DNA of 64,000 nucleotides from the NCBI GenBank assembly GCA_905235505.1, contig CAJOMJ010000001.1:1-64000 (forward strand), in the 5' to 3' direction. Positions 52,069 to 62,308 of this stretch are shown one piece after another. The DNA is from Paludibacteraceae bacterium (lineage in GTDB: Bacteria; Bacteroidota; Bacteroidia; Bacteroidales; Paludibacteraceae). How positions within the stretch are numbered: the stretch's first letter is position 1; each line of letters begins with the position of its first letter. Position numbers and translations under genes: made by a program. The notes under the pieces were generated by a model. It was given only the letters and a program-made list of their open reading frames with translations, did not search any database and had not been told where the DNA came from.

Positions 52069-54963
52069 ATGAAGAGGATTGTATTGTTTTTGCTCCTGAT
52101 GTCTGCCCCATGGTTGTTATATGCACAGCACACAATCAGCGGGCGGGTGGTGAACAAGCAAAGCGGGGAGGTGGTAGAGATGGCTACCATCCGGCTTTTC
52201 TCATATAGCGGCAAAGATTCCACACTTATACAAGGTGCCCAAACCGACTTCGACGGCAACTACCGTCTGAGCGGCATACATGACGGTCAGTACAAACTCC
52301 GGATATCATCGATTGGTTTCAAAGAGGTTACGCAGGCAGTTAATGTAAGCGGTCAGGATGTGCAAGTGAAGACCGTTCGTTTGGAGGAAACGGTGCAGCA
52401 CCTGGCAGAAGTGGAGGTGACAGGCAAGGCGGCGGAGATGACGGTGAAAGGAGATACGCTGGAGTACAACACAGCCGCATACAAGACTCAGGAGACGGAC
52501 ATGGTGGAAGACCTGCTGAAGAAGATGAACGGCGTTCAGGTGGATTCAGAGGGCAACATAACGGTGAACGGAGAGTCGATAACCAGCATCCGCATTGACG
52601 GCAAGAAGTTCTTTGGCAACGATGTGCAAGCAGCGACGAAGAACATACCAGCCGACATGATAGACAAGATACAAGTGATTGACGAGAAGTCGGACATGGC
52701 CAAGCTTACCGGTTTCGAGGACGACGACACAGAGCGAATCATCAACCTCAAACTTAAAGAGGACAAGAAGAAAGGTCTGTTCGGCAACTACAACGCAGGT
52801 TTAGGTGCCGACTTGGTGGGAGATAACCAAGACAAGCTTTTTCATTATGGCTACAGCGGCACACCTGCAGATAAAGCGAAGCAGTTCTTCAGCGAAGATT
52901 TCCGCTACAATGCTTCAGCGTTTATGAATATACTGCTTGGTGAGAGTCAGACGACAATCATAGGTTCCGCCAACAACACCAACGAGTTGCGCACCGGCAG
53001 AGGCAGAGGTTGGGGAGGAGGACCAACCGGTATCACACGGGCGGAGAACCTTGGTGTAAATACCAACATAGCGGGCAAGAACGGCTATCTCTACGGCGGT
53101 GACATGCAACTCAATCACTCAAGCAACGACACGCGCACGAAGTCGGAGAAAGAGCAGTGGACAGACGACAACAGATACCAACAGAACGACAGTTCGGCAG
53201 CTGTGACCAACTCGTGGGACGTAAAGACACGGCTTGAGTTTGAGCTCGAAGTTGACTCATTCAACAAAGTGATTCTCAAGCCTGAAATCTCCTACACGAA
53301 CACTTACAAAGACTCTTACAAGAATTACGATTATGCCCGCGACAGTGTGCTCACCACAGAGGGTTACCAGCAAAACTTAGGTACAACGGGTGAGATAGGA
53401 GCCAAACTGCAACTTATCTACAACCATAAATTCCAGAAACCCGGGCGCTCACTCACTCTGAATGCCGACGGCAACTTCACCAACAATAAGGGTGACTCAT
53501 ACAACCGTTCGGACAACACCTCATACACAGGTTCGGAAATACCATTGGTTGAACAATGGACACAGAAGACGCAGAACTCGTTTAATTACACAATAAGAGC
53601 GTCTTACGTAGAGCCGATATGGAACAATCATCATTTCATAGAGACTGCACTCCGTTTCCAGAACAACATACGCCGGTCGGAGAAGAACCAGTATCTTGAC
53701 AAAGAGCATACGATATTGGACAATGAATACTCCAACGCGCTGCGCAACACATTCTTCTCGGAGGCATTGGAAGTGAACTACAAGTGGATAGACCAGTATT
53801 TCGACCTTACGGCAGGTGTGCGTCTGAATCCTTCGCAGACTCTGAACAAGACGATGTACAGTTCAGGATTGGTGCGTGACACGATGATACATGTGTTCAA
53901 TGTGGCGCCCAATGTTACTTTCAGATACAAGTTCGGCAAGAAGGAGTTTGCCCGCATACGTTACCGCGGCAATTCGGAGCAACCGAGTATCACGCAGATG
54001 GAGCCGGTGAAAGACAACTCGAATGCAATGAATGAGACTATGGGTAATCTCGACCTGAAGCCAGCATTCCGTCACCGCATAAACTTCATGTATTCCAAAT
54101 ACAACCAAGACCGTTTTTCAAGTCTGACGACAGGTGTCTTCGCCAATCTGACGAAAGACGCATTGGTTTCCAACAACATATACGACCAGAACGGCAAGCT
54201 CTACCAGCAGACGGTAAACGCCAAGGGTACTCCGTTCTCAGTATATGCCAACCTCATGTACAACACGCCTTTTGCAAACAAGCTGATGCAGTTTCACACC
54301 CGCACCAGTGTAGGTTACAACATGCGTATTGCCTATGTAACACGCGAGATGAGTACAGAAGACATAGCTCAGCTCATCGATGAGAACAAGTGGACACTCG
54401 GTGATGAGAGCAGAACGGGCAACGTGACAGTAGGCGAAGATATGACAATACGCCTCACACACCGCATAGTAGATTTTGGTATTCACGGAGTGTTCAACTA
54501 CTCTTTCACGCACAACAACCTCACGAGTGAGAGCCGCAGCAATGTGTTCAACTGGACTCTTACCGGTGACCTTGCTTTCCACCTGCCCAAGAACTGGGAG
54601 ATAGCCACAGACATAGGTTACACAGACCGTATTGGTTATGGCAAGCAGCTTGGTAACCTAAGCGAAGTGATGTGGAATGCGTCACTGAGTAAGACATGGG
54701 GATTTGCCACATTGTCGGTTAAAGCATTCGACCTGCTTCACCAGAAGAAGAATATAGTTCAGACAGTGGGCGAGAACTATATACAATATCAGCGTTACAA
54801 CACACTGCCGACCTATGCGATGCTCACCTTCACTTACAAACTCAACCGAATGGGTGATATGAAGGCCAAGGGAGGTGCGGCATTTATGCAAGAGATGATA
54901 GAATCGAATGCCGACCCGTCGAAGGGCAAAATACCGACAGGTCCGCCACCAATGCTGAGATAA
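52069..54963 (+). CDS. TonB-dependent-receptor-like outer-membrane barrel protein
   Basis: A 964-residue protein. A signal peptide (ends LLYAQ) precedes a carboxypeptidase-regulatory-like domain (ISGRVVNKQSGEVVEMATIR, residues 22-105). A plug-like region follows (DTLEYNTAAYKTQETDMVED, DGKKFFGNDVQAATKNIPAD), then the long barrel (OMP_b-brl_3 type). The C-terminus is not the usual aromatic end but a Pro/Lys tail (PTGPPPMLR). No SusD partner is adjacent and the ligand is unknown. The upstream gap carries the polypurine tract and repeat copy 7. Confidence 0.88.
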   Translation: MKRIVLFLLLMSAPWLLYAQHTISGRVVNKQSGEVVEMATIRLFSYSGKDSTLIQGAQTDFDGNYRLSGIHDGQYKLRISSIGFKEVTQAVNVSGQDVQVKTVRLEETVQHLAEVEVTGKAAEMTVKGDTLEYNTAAYKTQETDMVEDLLKKMNGVQVDSEGNITVNGESITSIRIDGKKFFGNDVQAATKNIPADMIDKIQVIDEKSDMAKLTGFEDDDTERIINLKLKEDKKKGLFGNYNAGLGADLVGDNQDKLFHYGYSGTPADKAKQFFSEDFRYNASAFMNILLGESQTTIIGSANNTNELRTGRGRGWGGGPTGITRAENLGVNTNIAGKNGYLYGGDMQLNHSSNDTRTKSEKEQWTDDNRYQQNDSSAAVTNSWDVKTRLEFELEVDSFNKVILKPEISYTNTYKDSYKNYDYARDSVLTTEGYQQNLGTTGEIGAKLQLIYNHKFQKPGRSLTLNADGNFTNNKGDSYNRSDNTSYTGSEIPLVEQWTQKTQNSFNYTIRASYVEPIWNNHHFIETALRFQNNIRRSEKNQYLDKEHTILDNEYSNALRNTFFSEALEVNYKWIDQYFDLTAGVRLNPSQTLNKTMYSSGLVRDTMIHVFNVAPNVTFRYKFGKKEFARIRYRGNSEQPSITQMEPVKDNSNAMNETMGNLDLKPAFRHRINFMYSKYNQDRFSSLTTGVFANLTKDALVSNNIYDQNGKLYQQTVNAKGTPFSVYANLMYNTPFANKLMQFHTRTSVGYNMRIAYVTREMSTEDIAQLIDENKWTLGDESRTGNVTVGEDMTIRLTHRIVDFGIHGVFNYSFTHNNLTSESRSNVFNWTLTGDLAFHLPKNWEIATDIGYTDRIGYGKQLGNLSEVMWNASLSKTWGFATLSVKAFDLLHQKKNIVQTVGENYIQYQRYNTLPTYAMLTFTYKLNRMGDMKAKGGAAFMQEMIESNADPSKGKIPTGPPPMLR

Positions 54964-54972
54964 GAGGCATAT

Positions 54973-55854
54973 CTATTGTTGCATAGTCAGAGAGAGATTT
55001 GCCAAATCCGATTCTATTTGTTTCCTGAGTTGGTCAACCGAGTCGAAGCGGACCTCAGGCCGAATAAATGAGATGAGCTGCAGACTTATTTCTGCGCCAT
55101 AGAGTTCGGCATCATAGTCAGGAATATGTACTTCAAGAGTGCGTTCTTTGCCCTCCACGGTGGGGTTGCAACCGATATTGAGTATTGCGGGCATGTAATG
55201 GTCGTTTTCAACCATCACTTCCGCCGCATAGACACCATCAGAGGGAATAAGTTTGGCAGGTTCAACGGATATGTTGGCAGTGGGGAAACCCAATTGCCTG
55301 CCTATATGCCTACCATGAACCACACGACCTGATATCTTGTATTTGTATCCCAGAAGCTTGTTAGCATTCTCTATCTCTCCTTTCAGAAGCAGGTTACGGA
55401 TGACCGTCGAGCTGACATGTTCTTCGGCGCTATATTCGCAGAGTTGTACAAGTTCGACTCCCTCGTCTGCGGCAATACGCTTATATTCGGCAAAAGAGGC
55501 AGGTTTGTCAGAACCAAAACTATGGTCGTACCCCATAAGAATGGTATCCACCTGCTCTTGTGTATGCAGATAATGAATGAATTGCCGAGCGGTGAGAGAG
55601 TGAATATCAGCGAAATCAAGCACCAATACACTATCAGCTTGTGTCTGCAAGAGAGAGAGACGCTCTTGCAGGGTAGTTAGCAAGAAGCCGTTTTCGGATG
55701 GTGACTGCCCGAGAACAGAGCGAGGGTGATGCGAGAAAGTAACCACCTTGGTTGAGAGATTGCTATTTTTTGCAATACGGTCAAGTTCACCGAGCACATA
55801 TCTGTGTCCGAGATGCACACCATCGAAAAATCCTATAGCAGATATATACCTCAC
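54973..55854 (-). CDS. ribF: Bifunctional riboflavin kinase/FAD synthetase
   Basis: A 293-residue protein. The N-terminal FMN adenylyltransferase has IGFFDGVHLGHRYVL and MGYDHSFGSDKPASF, then EEHVSSTVIRNLLLKGEIENA. The C-terminal flavokinase has VVHGRHIGRQLGFPTANI and NIGCNPTVEGKERTLEVHI. It makes FMN and FAD from riboflavin. It converges tightly with the TonB-type receptor gene (9-bp gap). Confidence 0.95.
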   Translation of the reverse strand: MRYISAIGFFDGVHLGHRYVLGELDRIAKNSNLSTKVVTFSHHPRSVLGQSPSENGFLLTTLQERLSLLQTQADSVLVLDFADIHSLTARQFIHYLHTQEQVDTILMGYDHSFGSDKPASFAEYKRIAADEGVELVQLCEYSAEEHVSSTVIRNLLLKGEIENANKLLGYKYKISGRVVHGRHIGRQLGFPTANISVEPAKLIPSDGVYAAEVMVENDHYMPAILNIGCNPTVEGKERTLEVHIPDYDAELYGAEISLQLISFIRPEVRFDSVDQLRKQIESDLANLSLTMQQ

Positions 55855-55880
55855 CTGAATATATGATTGAGTGTAACGAA

Positions 55881-57023
55881 CTACAACTTGATATAAATCT
55901 TCTTCTTATACAGAGGACAGGCAATAATCCACATCAGAGCCACGAGTGAGAGAGCACAAGCGAGTGAGCCGCCATTGTCGCCGAGCAGAGGCTGCATGCA
56001 GACTTTATACCAGAAACTCCATGCAGAATAAGCTTCACCATGGAAACTGAAACGGATATTACTCAGGGTAATCGCAGTCAATGTGGACACCACATATATA
56101 AACAACGGGTTTGCGCCGAAACTCTCGAAGAAGACCGACCAACGCCGTTTGCCGCAGATATCTATAATCCAGATCAGGAGAGCGAGCAGCAATGAGGCGA
56201 GACCACAAGTAACAAGCACAAAACTTGCACTCCACAGACTCTTGTTGATGGGAAAAGCATAGTCAAGCAGGAAACCCGTAAGCAGAATGACAGTGCCGAA
56301 GATGAACAGTTGATTAACTTTCTTCCACTTATCACCTGTAGTCATTATCAGTTTGCCTGCAAAGGCACCAAGCAGACAGTGTGCAATGCAGGGTATGGTA
56401 GAGAGGAGTCCTTCAGGGTCGAAAGCGATACCGCCTTTGTGATACATGTAGTTTTCACCAAGTACAGCCACATCCACACGGGCAACGATATTGTCAGTAT
56501 TCAGATAGAAACTATCTGTTACTGCTATGATTATACAATATATAATCAGCAATGCGGCAGCCACCCACGGCAGTCGTTTGGGTTTGAAGATGAGCAGACA
56601 GAAGCCTGCGAGACAACTCACTATTCCAAGTCTGGGGAATACGCCGAGAAAGCGCATGCCATGCACTATTTTGTCACCGACATCAGCCCATGAACCGCCG
56701 GTGGAGAGTGTGCGCAACATTATACCGTAGCAACTGACAGCCCAGCCGATGAGCACGAGTGCCAAACCACGATAAAGAAGTTTGCCTGAGGCACGCCATG
56801 TGAGACGGAAATCAGTCTTGCTCCAAGAGATATACATCGCCACACCCATCACAAATACGAAGAAAGGGAACACGAGGTCGGTAGGAGTACAACCATTCCA
56901 CTCGGCATGACGAAGCGGAGCGTAGATATGCCCCCATGAACCGGGGTTGTTTACCATAATCATACCTGCGATAGTGATACCACGCAAGACATCAAGAGCG
57001 ACAAGGCGGGAGGACGAGGACAT
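55881..57023 (-). CDS. NagX/DUF5009-type membrane acyltransferase (HGSNAT-like)
   Basis: A 380-residue integral membrane protein with about ten helices. The start RLVALDVLRGITIAGMIMVN and the WNGCTPTDLVFPFFVFVMGV motif are typical of the heparan-alpha-glucosaminide N-acetyltransferase-like family called NagX in GlcNAc-use operons. Downstream motifs are FGANPLFIYVVSTL and the final CPLYKKKIYIKL. A role in handling an amino-sugar is likely but not proven. The sugar MFS gene lies upstream on the same strand, separated by a hairpin. Confidence 0.82.
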   Translation of the reverse strand: MSSSSRLVALDVLRGITIAGMIMVNNPGSWGHIYAPLRHAEWNGCTPTDLVFPFFVFVMGVAMYISWSKTDFRLTWRASGKLLYRGLALVLIGWAVSCYGIMLRTLSTGGSWADVGDKIVHGMRFLGVFPRLGIVSCLAGFCLLIFKPKRLPWVAAALLIIYCIIIAVTDSFYLNTDNIVARVDVAVLGENYMYHKGGIAFDPEGLLSTIPCIAHCLLGAFAGKLIMTTGDKWKKVNQLFIFGTVILLTGFLLDYAFPINKSLWSASFVLVTCGLASLLLALLIWIIDICGKRRWSVFFESFGANPLFIYVVSTLTAITLSNIRFSFHGEAYSAWSFWYKVCMQPLLGDNGGSLACALSLVALMWIIACPLYKKKIYIKL

Positions 57024-57063
57024 GGTGAGAAGTGAGTAGAGAGAGCCAAAAGGCGGAGGTTAC

Positions 57064-57107
57064 ATAACCACCGCCCACTCAGATGATTACAGAGTGGCGG
57101 TGGTTAT
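57064..57107 (-). terminator. Hairpin between the MFS transporter and the NagX-like gene
   Basis: ATAACCACCGCCCACTC (57064-57080) pairs with GAGTGGCGGTGGTTAT (57092-57107) with a single bulged C. It lies 27 bp after the transporter stop on the minus strand and would end or attenuate transcription into the NagX-like gene. Confidence 0.7.
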
Positions 57108-57133
57108 TTATTCAAGATTTCGTATAAAGTCTA

Positions 57134-58420
57134 TCAATCAACGGGTATATATTTGTTGACATTCTTCGAGCCACGGAGAGCATACCAGAGAATGTAAGCA
57201 ACGGCAATGACGGGTACGACGTAGGAATAGAGGAATCCTTGTCCGCCTTCAACAGCGAAGAGGTCGGCACAACCGCTCTGAATAACAGGTAAGATGCCAC
57301 CACCTACGACCATCATCATGAATATACCTGAAGCAGCGGCAGTGTATTTGCCGAGCCCCTCAACCGACATGTTGAAGATACTTGTCCACATAACCGAGGT
57401 GCAGAGTCCGCAAAGAATAAGCAAGAGAGAGGCAAGTGGAAGTTCGCCCATCTCCAGAGCCCAATTGACAGGCATCTTGACGGAGACATTGTTACCGAAG
57501 AATATAGCACAAAGCATGAGAACGATAGCGATTGTGGATACCCACGTAACTTGTGTACGGCTCGAGACTTTATTACTGATGAAACTGCCTATGAAGCGTC
57601 CAACCAACATAAGAAGCCAATAGAGACCGGCAATATAGGTTGCAGTCTGATATGAGAAGCCCTTACCCGTCTCAATATCGGAGAGGTATGAGATAAGAGT
57701 TGCGGGGATACCTACTTCAACACCAACATAAAGGAAGATAGCGCAAGCACCAAGCACGAAATGGCGGAAAGACCAAGGGCTGTGCTCGAACTTTGTATCG
57801 GCGGTAACACGGTTGGGTTCTGCAATAGGAGCAAGAACGATAATGACAAACACCAATACGAATACAGCCATGGCAATATAGAGCACCATATTGACATCAT
57901 CTATCTCTTTACCTACCAAACTTTCGCCAATGATAGCACCTACAAGCATAGGCGTCAATGCTCCTGAAAGAGAGTTGAGTGTACCACCAATCATGTTCAA
58001 TTGGTTACCATGGTTGCCACCTCCACCAAGAAGGTTGAGTAGAGGATTCACCACCGTGTTAAGCATACAAACGGAGAAGCCTGCAATAAACGCTCCGAGC
58101 AGATAGACATAGAAACTGTCTGCTACACCTGAGAGGAACTGCACAAAGATACCGAGGAATCCGACACCGATAGCGATGAGGGCAGTGTTTTTGTATCCGA
58201 CGCGTTGCAGGAGTTTACCAGCGGGGATACCCATGATGAGATAAGCGAGGAAGTTCATCATGTTGCCGAGCATACCCATGATGTTGTTGGAGTTATCAAG
58301 AGATTTCTCCCAGATTTCTCCGACAGGTGCGGCGAGGTTGGTTACAAACGATATCATTGCATAGAGCAGCATCATAGCAATGATAGTGATTACCGTTGTA
58401 GAGTTACGAAGTTTACTCAT
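57134..58420 (-). CDS. Sugar MFS transporter (FucP/NagP type)
   Basis: A 428-residue protein with twelve predicted helices. Family motifs: MNFLAYLIMGIPAGKLLQRVGYK, LNTVVNPLLNLLGGGG with the NQLN segment, GVEVGIPATLISYL, and RFIGSFISNKVSSR. The FucP/NagP group moves fucose, GlcNAc, glucose or similar sugars with protons. Pairing with a NagX-like acyltransferase hints at an amino-sugar, but specificity is not visible. It starts 63 bp after the stop of the peptidase gene. Confidence 0.87.
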   Translation of the reverse strand: MSKLRNSTTVITIIAMMLLYAMISFVTNLAAPVGEIWEKSLDNSNNIMGMLGNMMNFLAYLIMGIPAGKLLQRVGYKNTALIAIGVGFLGIFVQFLSGVADSFYVYLLGAFIAGFSVCMLNTVVNPLLNLLGGGGNHGNQLNMIGGTLNSLSGALTPMLVGAIIGESLVGKEIDDVNMVLYIAMAVFVLVFVIIVLAPIAEPNRVTADTKFEHSPWSFRHFVLGACAIFLYVGVEVGIPATLISYLSDIETGKGFSYQTATYIAGLYWLLMLVGRFIGSFISNKVSSRTQVTWVSTIAIVLMLCAIFFGNNVSVKMPVNWALEMGELPLASLLLILCGLCTSVMWTSIFNMSVEGLGKYTAAASGIFMMMVVGGGILPVIQSGCADLFAVEGGQGFLYSYVVPVIAVAYILWYALRGSKNVNKYIPVD

Positions 58421-58483
58421 GATTTTAGTTTTTAGATGTTAATATATTTGTTTAATTATGAGAGTCTTGAAGACGTATGTGAA

Positions 58484-60694
58484 TTATTGCGCGGGGTTTA
58501 CGAGGTTAGTCAAGAGGAAGTCGGTCATTCGGCGGTAGAGGTGGGGGTAGTTGCTACGCTGACGGAGGAAATGGTTGTCGTCAGGATAGATTTGCATATC
58601 AAACTGTTTACCTGCCCTAACAAGAGCATCCACATACGACCAGATATTCTGGCAATGCACGTTATCGTCGGCAAGTCCGTGTACGAGCAACACCCTGCCG
58701 TTCAACTGTTCTGCCATAAGGGGCAATGCGGCGGCCTTATAGCCATATTCGTTGGCTTGCGGGCGGCGCATAAACCGTTCGGTATAGGCAGAGTCGTATA
58801 GGCGGAAGTCTGTAACCGGTGCAACTGCGATACCGCAACGGAAGGGCGAGTCGGGTTCGGACATAGTACGCAGGGTCTGAAAACCTCCATAACTCCACCC
58901 CCATATAGCCATACGTTCCGAGTCAATGAACGGGAGTGAGGCGAGATAGTTAGCAGCAGAGATCTGGTCTTGTGCCTCTTTCTGCCCTATGTTCATATAG
59001 GTTAGATTGCGGAATTGACGGCCACGAGAGTCAGTGCCGCGCGGATCAATGCAAGCAACAACGATATTCTCTTCGGCAGCGAGATACTCTTCCCAGTCTA
59101 TCTTGAAGCGGTTAAGCACCTGTTGGGAAGCAGGACCAGAATACTGAAAGAGGAGAAGAGGATGCGGGGTTGAAGTTGATATTGCGTTTAAGAAGTCAGT
59201 AGAGTTATGCGATACTTCTATGTCGGGCGGAAGCAGAATCCAACCATTGAGTGTATCTCCGCGCCCTGTAACGAAAGAGAAGAACCTCTTCTCGGGTAGA
59301 TTTGCCTGTCTGACTTTCTCTGCTAAACGGTTATTATCGAGCAGAGTCCTAACCTGTTTGCCATTGCGCCCTAAGACTTGATACTCCAGAGGTTGCTGAA
59401 GCGAGGTAGAACTGACAATCATATAGTCGGTGGTCAGCAGGCAGATATTATGCATACCGGCATTGGGAGTGAGACATACGGTTTTGTTTTTCTTCACATT
59501 AAGCGAGAACAGCTGTCTATCCATGGGTGCAGGCAGGGCTGCCTGATAGAGAAGAGTCTGAGATAAGGGGTCGTAGTCGTAGATGTTTGTGAGGTCGAAG
59601 TTACCCGAGGTGAGTTGCCTGAGTTTCTGTCCGCGAGTATTATACAAATAAGCGTGCCGATAGCCATCGGTCTCGGAGAAAACGAGCATGGTATTATCCT
59701 CGAAGAACTGCCATGAGTCAATGAGTTCGTAGTCAACAAATCCGTTTTTGTTTTCTTCGGAGTAGATGAGTTTAGCGACTGCAGATTTGGGGTTACAGTC
59801 GAACATCTCAAGTTTATTCTGGTTACGGTTGAGGCGGAATACTGCGAGTTGGTCGGAGTTAGCCATCCATTTTATGCGGGGGATATAGGAGTCGTTGTCT
59901 TCGGGGAGACTCATGGTTTTGAGGGATTTATAGTAGGTATCATAAACAACGACAGATGCGATGGGATTGTTTTGTCCGGCTCGGGGGTAATGTATTTGGT
60001 GGTTTTGCGGCATTCCGGCGGGGTTATCGCTATTAAGGAAGGTCTGCCACGAGAAAGTATCGACCTCTGATTCGTTAAGCCGTATGAATGCCAACTGTTT
60101 GGAGTCGGGCGAGAACTGATATAAGCAAGTGGTAGTGAACTCCTCTTCGTAGAGCCAGTCGGGCGTGCCGTTGATGATTTTACCTTCTTGTCCGTCAGTA
60201 GTGACAGGCACTTCGGTAGCGAAATCCTGCTTGTAGAGGAATATATTATTATCCCGCGAGAATGCTATATACTTGCCATTGGGAGAGAATACAGGTTCAG
60301 AGACCGGCATCTGTTGGCTAAGGGGTTTAAGTTCTTTCCTTTGCCTGTCATAGATATACCAGTCGGCTTTTTGAGAGCGTCGGAAGATACGCCGGGAGTT
60401 AGTGGAGACAAGCAGAAAGCGTTCATTAGGAGAAAGAATGAATCTGTCGATAGAGTTCAGCTGATAGTTCTTGGCAGAGTGGATACTGAAGATTGTATCA
60501 ACATGTTCTCCCGTGCGGTAGTCCACAGAAAGAATATTGTTGTCTTTGATGAAGGCATAGTGTTCGCCATCACCCATATCTGTGACGGCGGGGAGTGTTT
60601 TCTCCTTGAATTGACCGGAAACTATATCATCAAACAGCCCTGCCTGAATGGGCAGAGAGAGTGCGAGAAGTGCAATTAGAACATATCTTTTCAT
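58484..60694 (-). CDS. Secreted S9 prolyl oligopeptidase-family peptidase (DPP-IV type)
   Basis: A 736-residue protein. The ATG at 60694 gives a signal peptide (MKRYVLIALLALSLPIQAG), preferred to the in-frame ATG eight codons upstream. An eight-bladed propeller fills residues 30-490, with the double-Glu site in WLYEEEFTTT typical of dipeptidyl peptidase IV. The alpha/beta-hydrolase domain has nucleophile Ser in WGWSYGGFQTL, Asp in LVHGLADDNVH and His in PDDNHFLR. It removes N-terminal X-Pro dipeptides, useful for peptide feeding. Confidence 0.93.
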   Translation of the reverse strand: MKRYVLIALLALSLPIQAGLFDDIVSGQFKEKTLPAVTDMGDGEHYAFIKDNNILSVDYRTGEHVDTIFSIHSAKNYQLNSIDRFILSPNERFLLVSTNSRRIFRRSQKADWYIYDRQRKELKPLSQQMPVSEPVFSPNGKYIAFSRDNNIFLYKQDFATEVPVTTDGQEGKIINGTPDWLYEEEFTTTCLYQFSPDSKQLAFIRLNESEVDTFSWQTFLNSDNPAGMPQNHQIHYPRAGQNNPIASVVVYDTYYKSLKTMSLPEDNDSYIPRIKWMANSDQLAVFRLNRNQNKLEMFDCNPKSAVAKLIYSEENKNGFVDYELIDSWQFFEDNTMLVFSETDGYRHAYLYNTRGQKLRQLTSGNFDLTNIYDYDPLSQTLLYQAALPAPMDRQLFSLNVKKNKTVCLTPNAGMHNICLLTTDYMIVSSTSLQQPLEYQVLGRNGKQVRTLLDNNRLAEKVRQANLPEKRFFSFVTGRGDTLNGWILLPPDIEVSHNSTDFLNAISTSTPHPLLLFQYSGPASQQVLNRFKIDWEEYLAAEENIVVACIDPRGTDSRGRQFRNLTYMNIGQKEAQDQISAANYLASLPFIDSERMAIWGWSYGGFQTLRTMSEPDSPFRCGIAVAPVTDFRLYDSAYTERFMRRPQANEYGYKAAALPLMAEQLNGRVLLVHGLADDNVHCQNIWSYVDALVRAGKQFDMQIYPDDNHFLRQRSNYPHLYRRMTDFLLTNLVNPAQ

Positions 60695-60715
60695 AACAAG
60701 AAACGAATTTGTCTG

Positions 60716-60747
60716 CAAAGGTACAAAAAGTTTACCGTTATTACAAC
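60716..60747 (-). promoter_or_regulatory. Promoter of the DPP-IV-type gene
   Basis: Minus strand: GTTG (60744-60747), 20 bp, TACCTTTG (60716-60723). The start point would fall at or just before 60710, a leader of about 15 nt from the ATG. Confidence 0.62.
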
Positions 60748-60748
60748 A

Positions 60749-62251
60749 TTATCTTACAAAAACCTTTCGTGAGTCAGTACCAACGAGCAGTATATACATG
60801 CCGGAAGACAGGTTTTGAAGATTCATATCCGTATTAGAAACAAGCATAAGCAGTCCGGCGGAGGAGTAAAGTTTCAGGGGACGACCATAGGGGTTAAGTA
60901 TTTGGCGGGGTAAAATCTTCACATCATCGAACCGGTTATTTTCAACTCTATCAGTCAGGGGAAACGAAGTATAGGTAGAATGTATATCCTTGGGTGCGTC
61001 ATCTATGTTGAACAGCAAATCGGCATATCCGTTGTAGATATAGCTTTGTGCAGCAAAGGTGATAGAATCAATGTCTTGCAGAGTTGCGCCCCCTGTTGCC
61101 CAAAGATAGCGGGTAGAAGAAAGATAATCGTGATAGAAGCATATCTGCTTGTCGTCATAGACCCGATAGTTCCACGGGTCGGCATTATGGGTAAGGGAGA
61201 GGGAGGAAGAAGCAGAGTAGCCTATGATTTCATTAGTTGCGGTATTGGTTATATATGCAAGCGAGTCATCCGTAAACTCTATATGATAGACAGCATCGGA
61301 CGGATAGGCGGAGCCCTTCATATATCTAAGACTATCTTCGGTGAACAGCCACGGGTCGAGTGTCAGCGTATTTATCTTTCTGTTTTTATTGAGTCCGCCA
61401 ATGGCAATACAGTTTTCATAGGTGGAGGCGAGCAGATAGTCACCGGAGACAAAGTCGGTAGTCTGCAACCAGCGGGATTCCTCTGCTTTGCGGTCACTAT
61501 AGAGAGCATACAGCAAGGTGTTGCTCACAGGATATAAGCGGCTCCCTGCGGGAATATATTGGGGGCATGAGTCTGTCGGGAATACTTGAGCAAATGTCCA
61601 GCCGACAAAACTATAATCCGGGTACTCAACATCAGGCACGGGCAATAATACCCCTTGATTGGGGGCAGTCTCTTTTATCTCAGTGGTTGCTCCCTGCGAG
61701 CCGATATTCAGTCTAACAGTATATGCTTCTGTATTTGCGGCATGGCAGGCAATATAATAAGACACAATGTAGAGCGAGTTCTGGGAAGCACAGATGTCAA
61801 TACTAAGAGAGTCGCCCTGCCGTATATACAATCGCTCAGAGAGGGGAATCCGGATTTTGACATTAGAAGATGAGAACTCTCCATTCCATTGCGGAGCAGA
61901 GAAATCGCTGTCCTCTATCTTAGTTACAAGCATGCCATTTTGTTTCAGACTGAGAGTGCCTGAACCGGACGAGGCATTAGAGTGCATAGTAAGAACTATA
62001 TCCGTGATGATAGTTACGGGCATGTTGGCAAGACTGAAATACGCACAATTACCCATGGTAATCTGTCCTGCCTGTCCGGAGGCAGTTGTCTGCGAATATT
62101 CAGGAGTTACACCTTGCAGAGCATTCCCCTCTGTTCTGACCGTGTTTTTGCTATTTACATAATAGGTGACTTCTTCTGCATAAGACACAAGAAAGACTGC
62201 AAGGAAGGCAAATATGGCAACAGGTCGCAGAAGATTAGTTCGAGTCGGCAT
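60749..62251 (-). CDS. Secreted protein with InlB-type B-repeat and sorting-type tail, function unknown
   Basis: A 500-residue protein with a signal peptide (LRPVAIFAFLAVFLVSYAEE). Residues 25-190 are a beta-rich domain. Residues about 185-255 resemble a Listeria-Bacteroides (InlB) B-repeat (YPDYSFVGWTFAQVFPTD ... YALYSDRKAE). A beta-trefoil- or lectin-like stretch follows. The end (NPYGRPLKLYSSAGLLMLVS, LQNLSSGMYILLVG, RKVFVR) looks like a type A type IX secretion tail. No enzymatic motif is visible; adhesion or glycan binding is a guess. Confidence 0.75.
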   Translation of the reverse strand: MPTRTNLLRPVAIFAFLAVFLVSYAEEVTYYVNSKNTVRTEGNALQGVTPEYSQTTASGQAGQITMGNCAYFSLANMPVTIITDIVLTMHSNASSGSGTLSLKQNGMLVTKIEDSDFSAPQWNGEFSSSNVKIRIPLSERLYIRQGDSLSIDICASQNSLYIVSYYIACHAANTEAYTVRLNIGSQGATTEIKETAPNQGVLLPVPDVEYPDYSFVGWTFAQVFPTDSCPQYIPAGSRLYPVSNTLLYALYSDRKAEESRWLQTTDFVSGDYLLASTYENCIAIGGLNKNRKINTLTLDPWLFTEDSLRYMKGSAYPSDAVYHIEFTDDSLAYITNTATNEIIGYSASSSLSLTHNADPWNYRVYDDKQICFYHDYLSSTRYLWATGGATLQDIDSITFAAQSYIYNGYADLLFNIDDAPKDIHSTYTSFPLTDRVENNRFDDVKILPRQILNPYGRPLKLYSSAGLLMLVSNTDMNLQNLSSGMYILLVGTDSRKVFVR

Positions 62252-62276
62252 AATATATTGTTCGTTGTAGCGTTTG

Positions 62277-62284
62277 CAAAGGTA
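62277..62284 (-). promoter_or_regulatory. -7 element upstream of the InlB-repeat protein
   Basis: TACCTTTG on the minus strand, 26 bp before the ATG at 62251. No TTTG lies at the expected -33 distance, so this is a weaker call than the others. Confidence 0.45.
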
Positions 62285-62308
62285 TATGTAAGAAACAAGA
62301 ATAAGAGA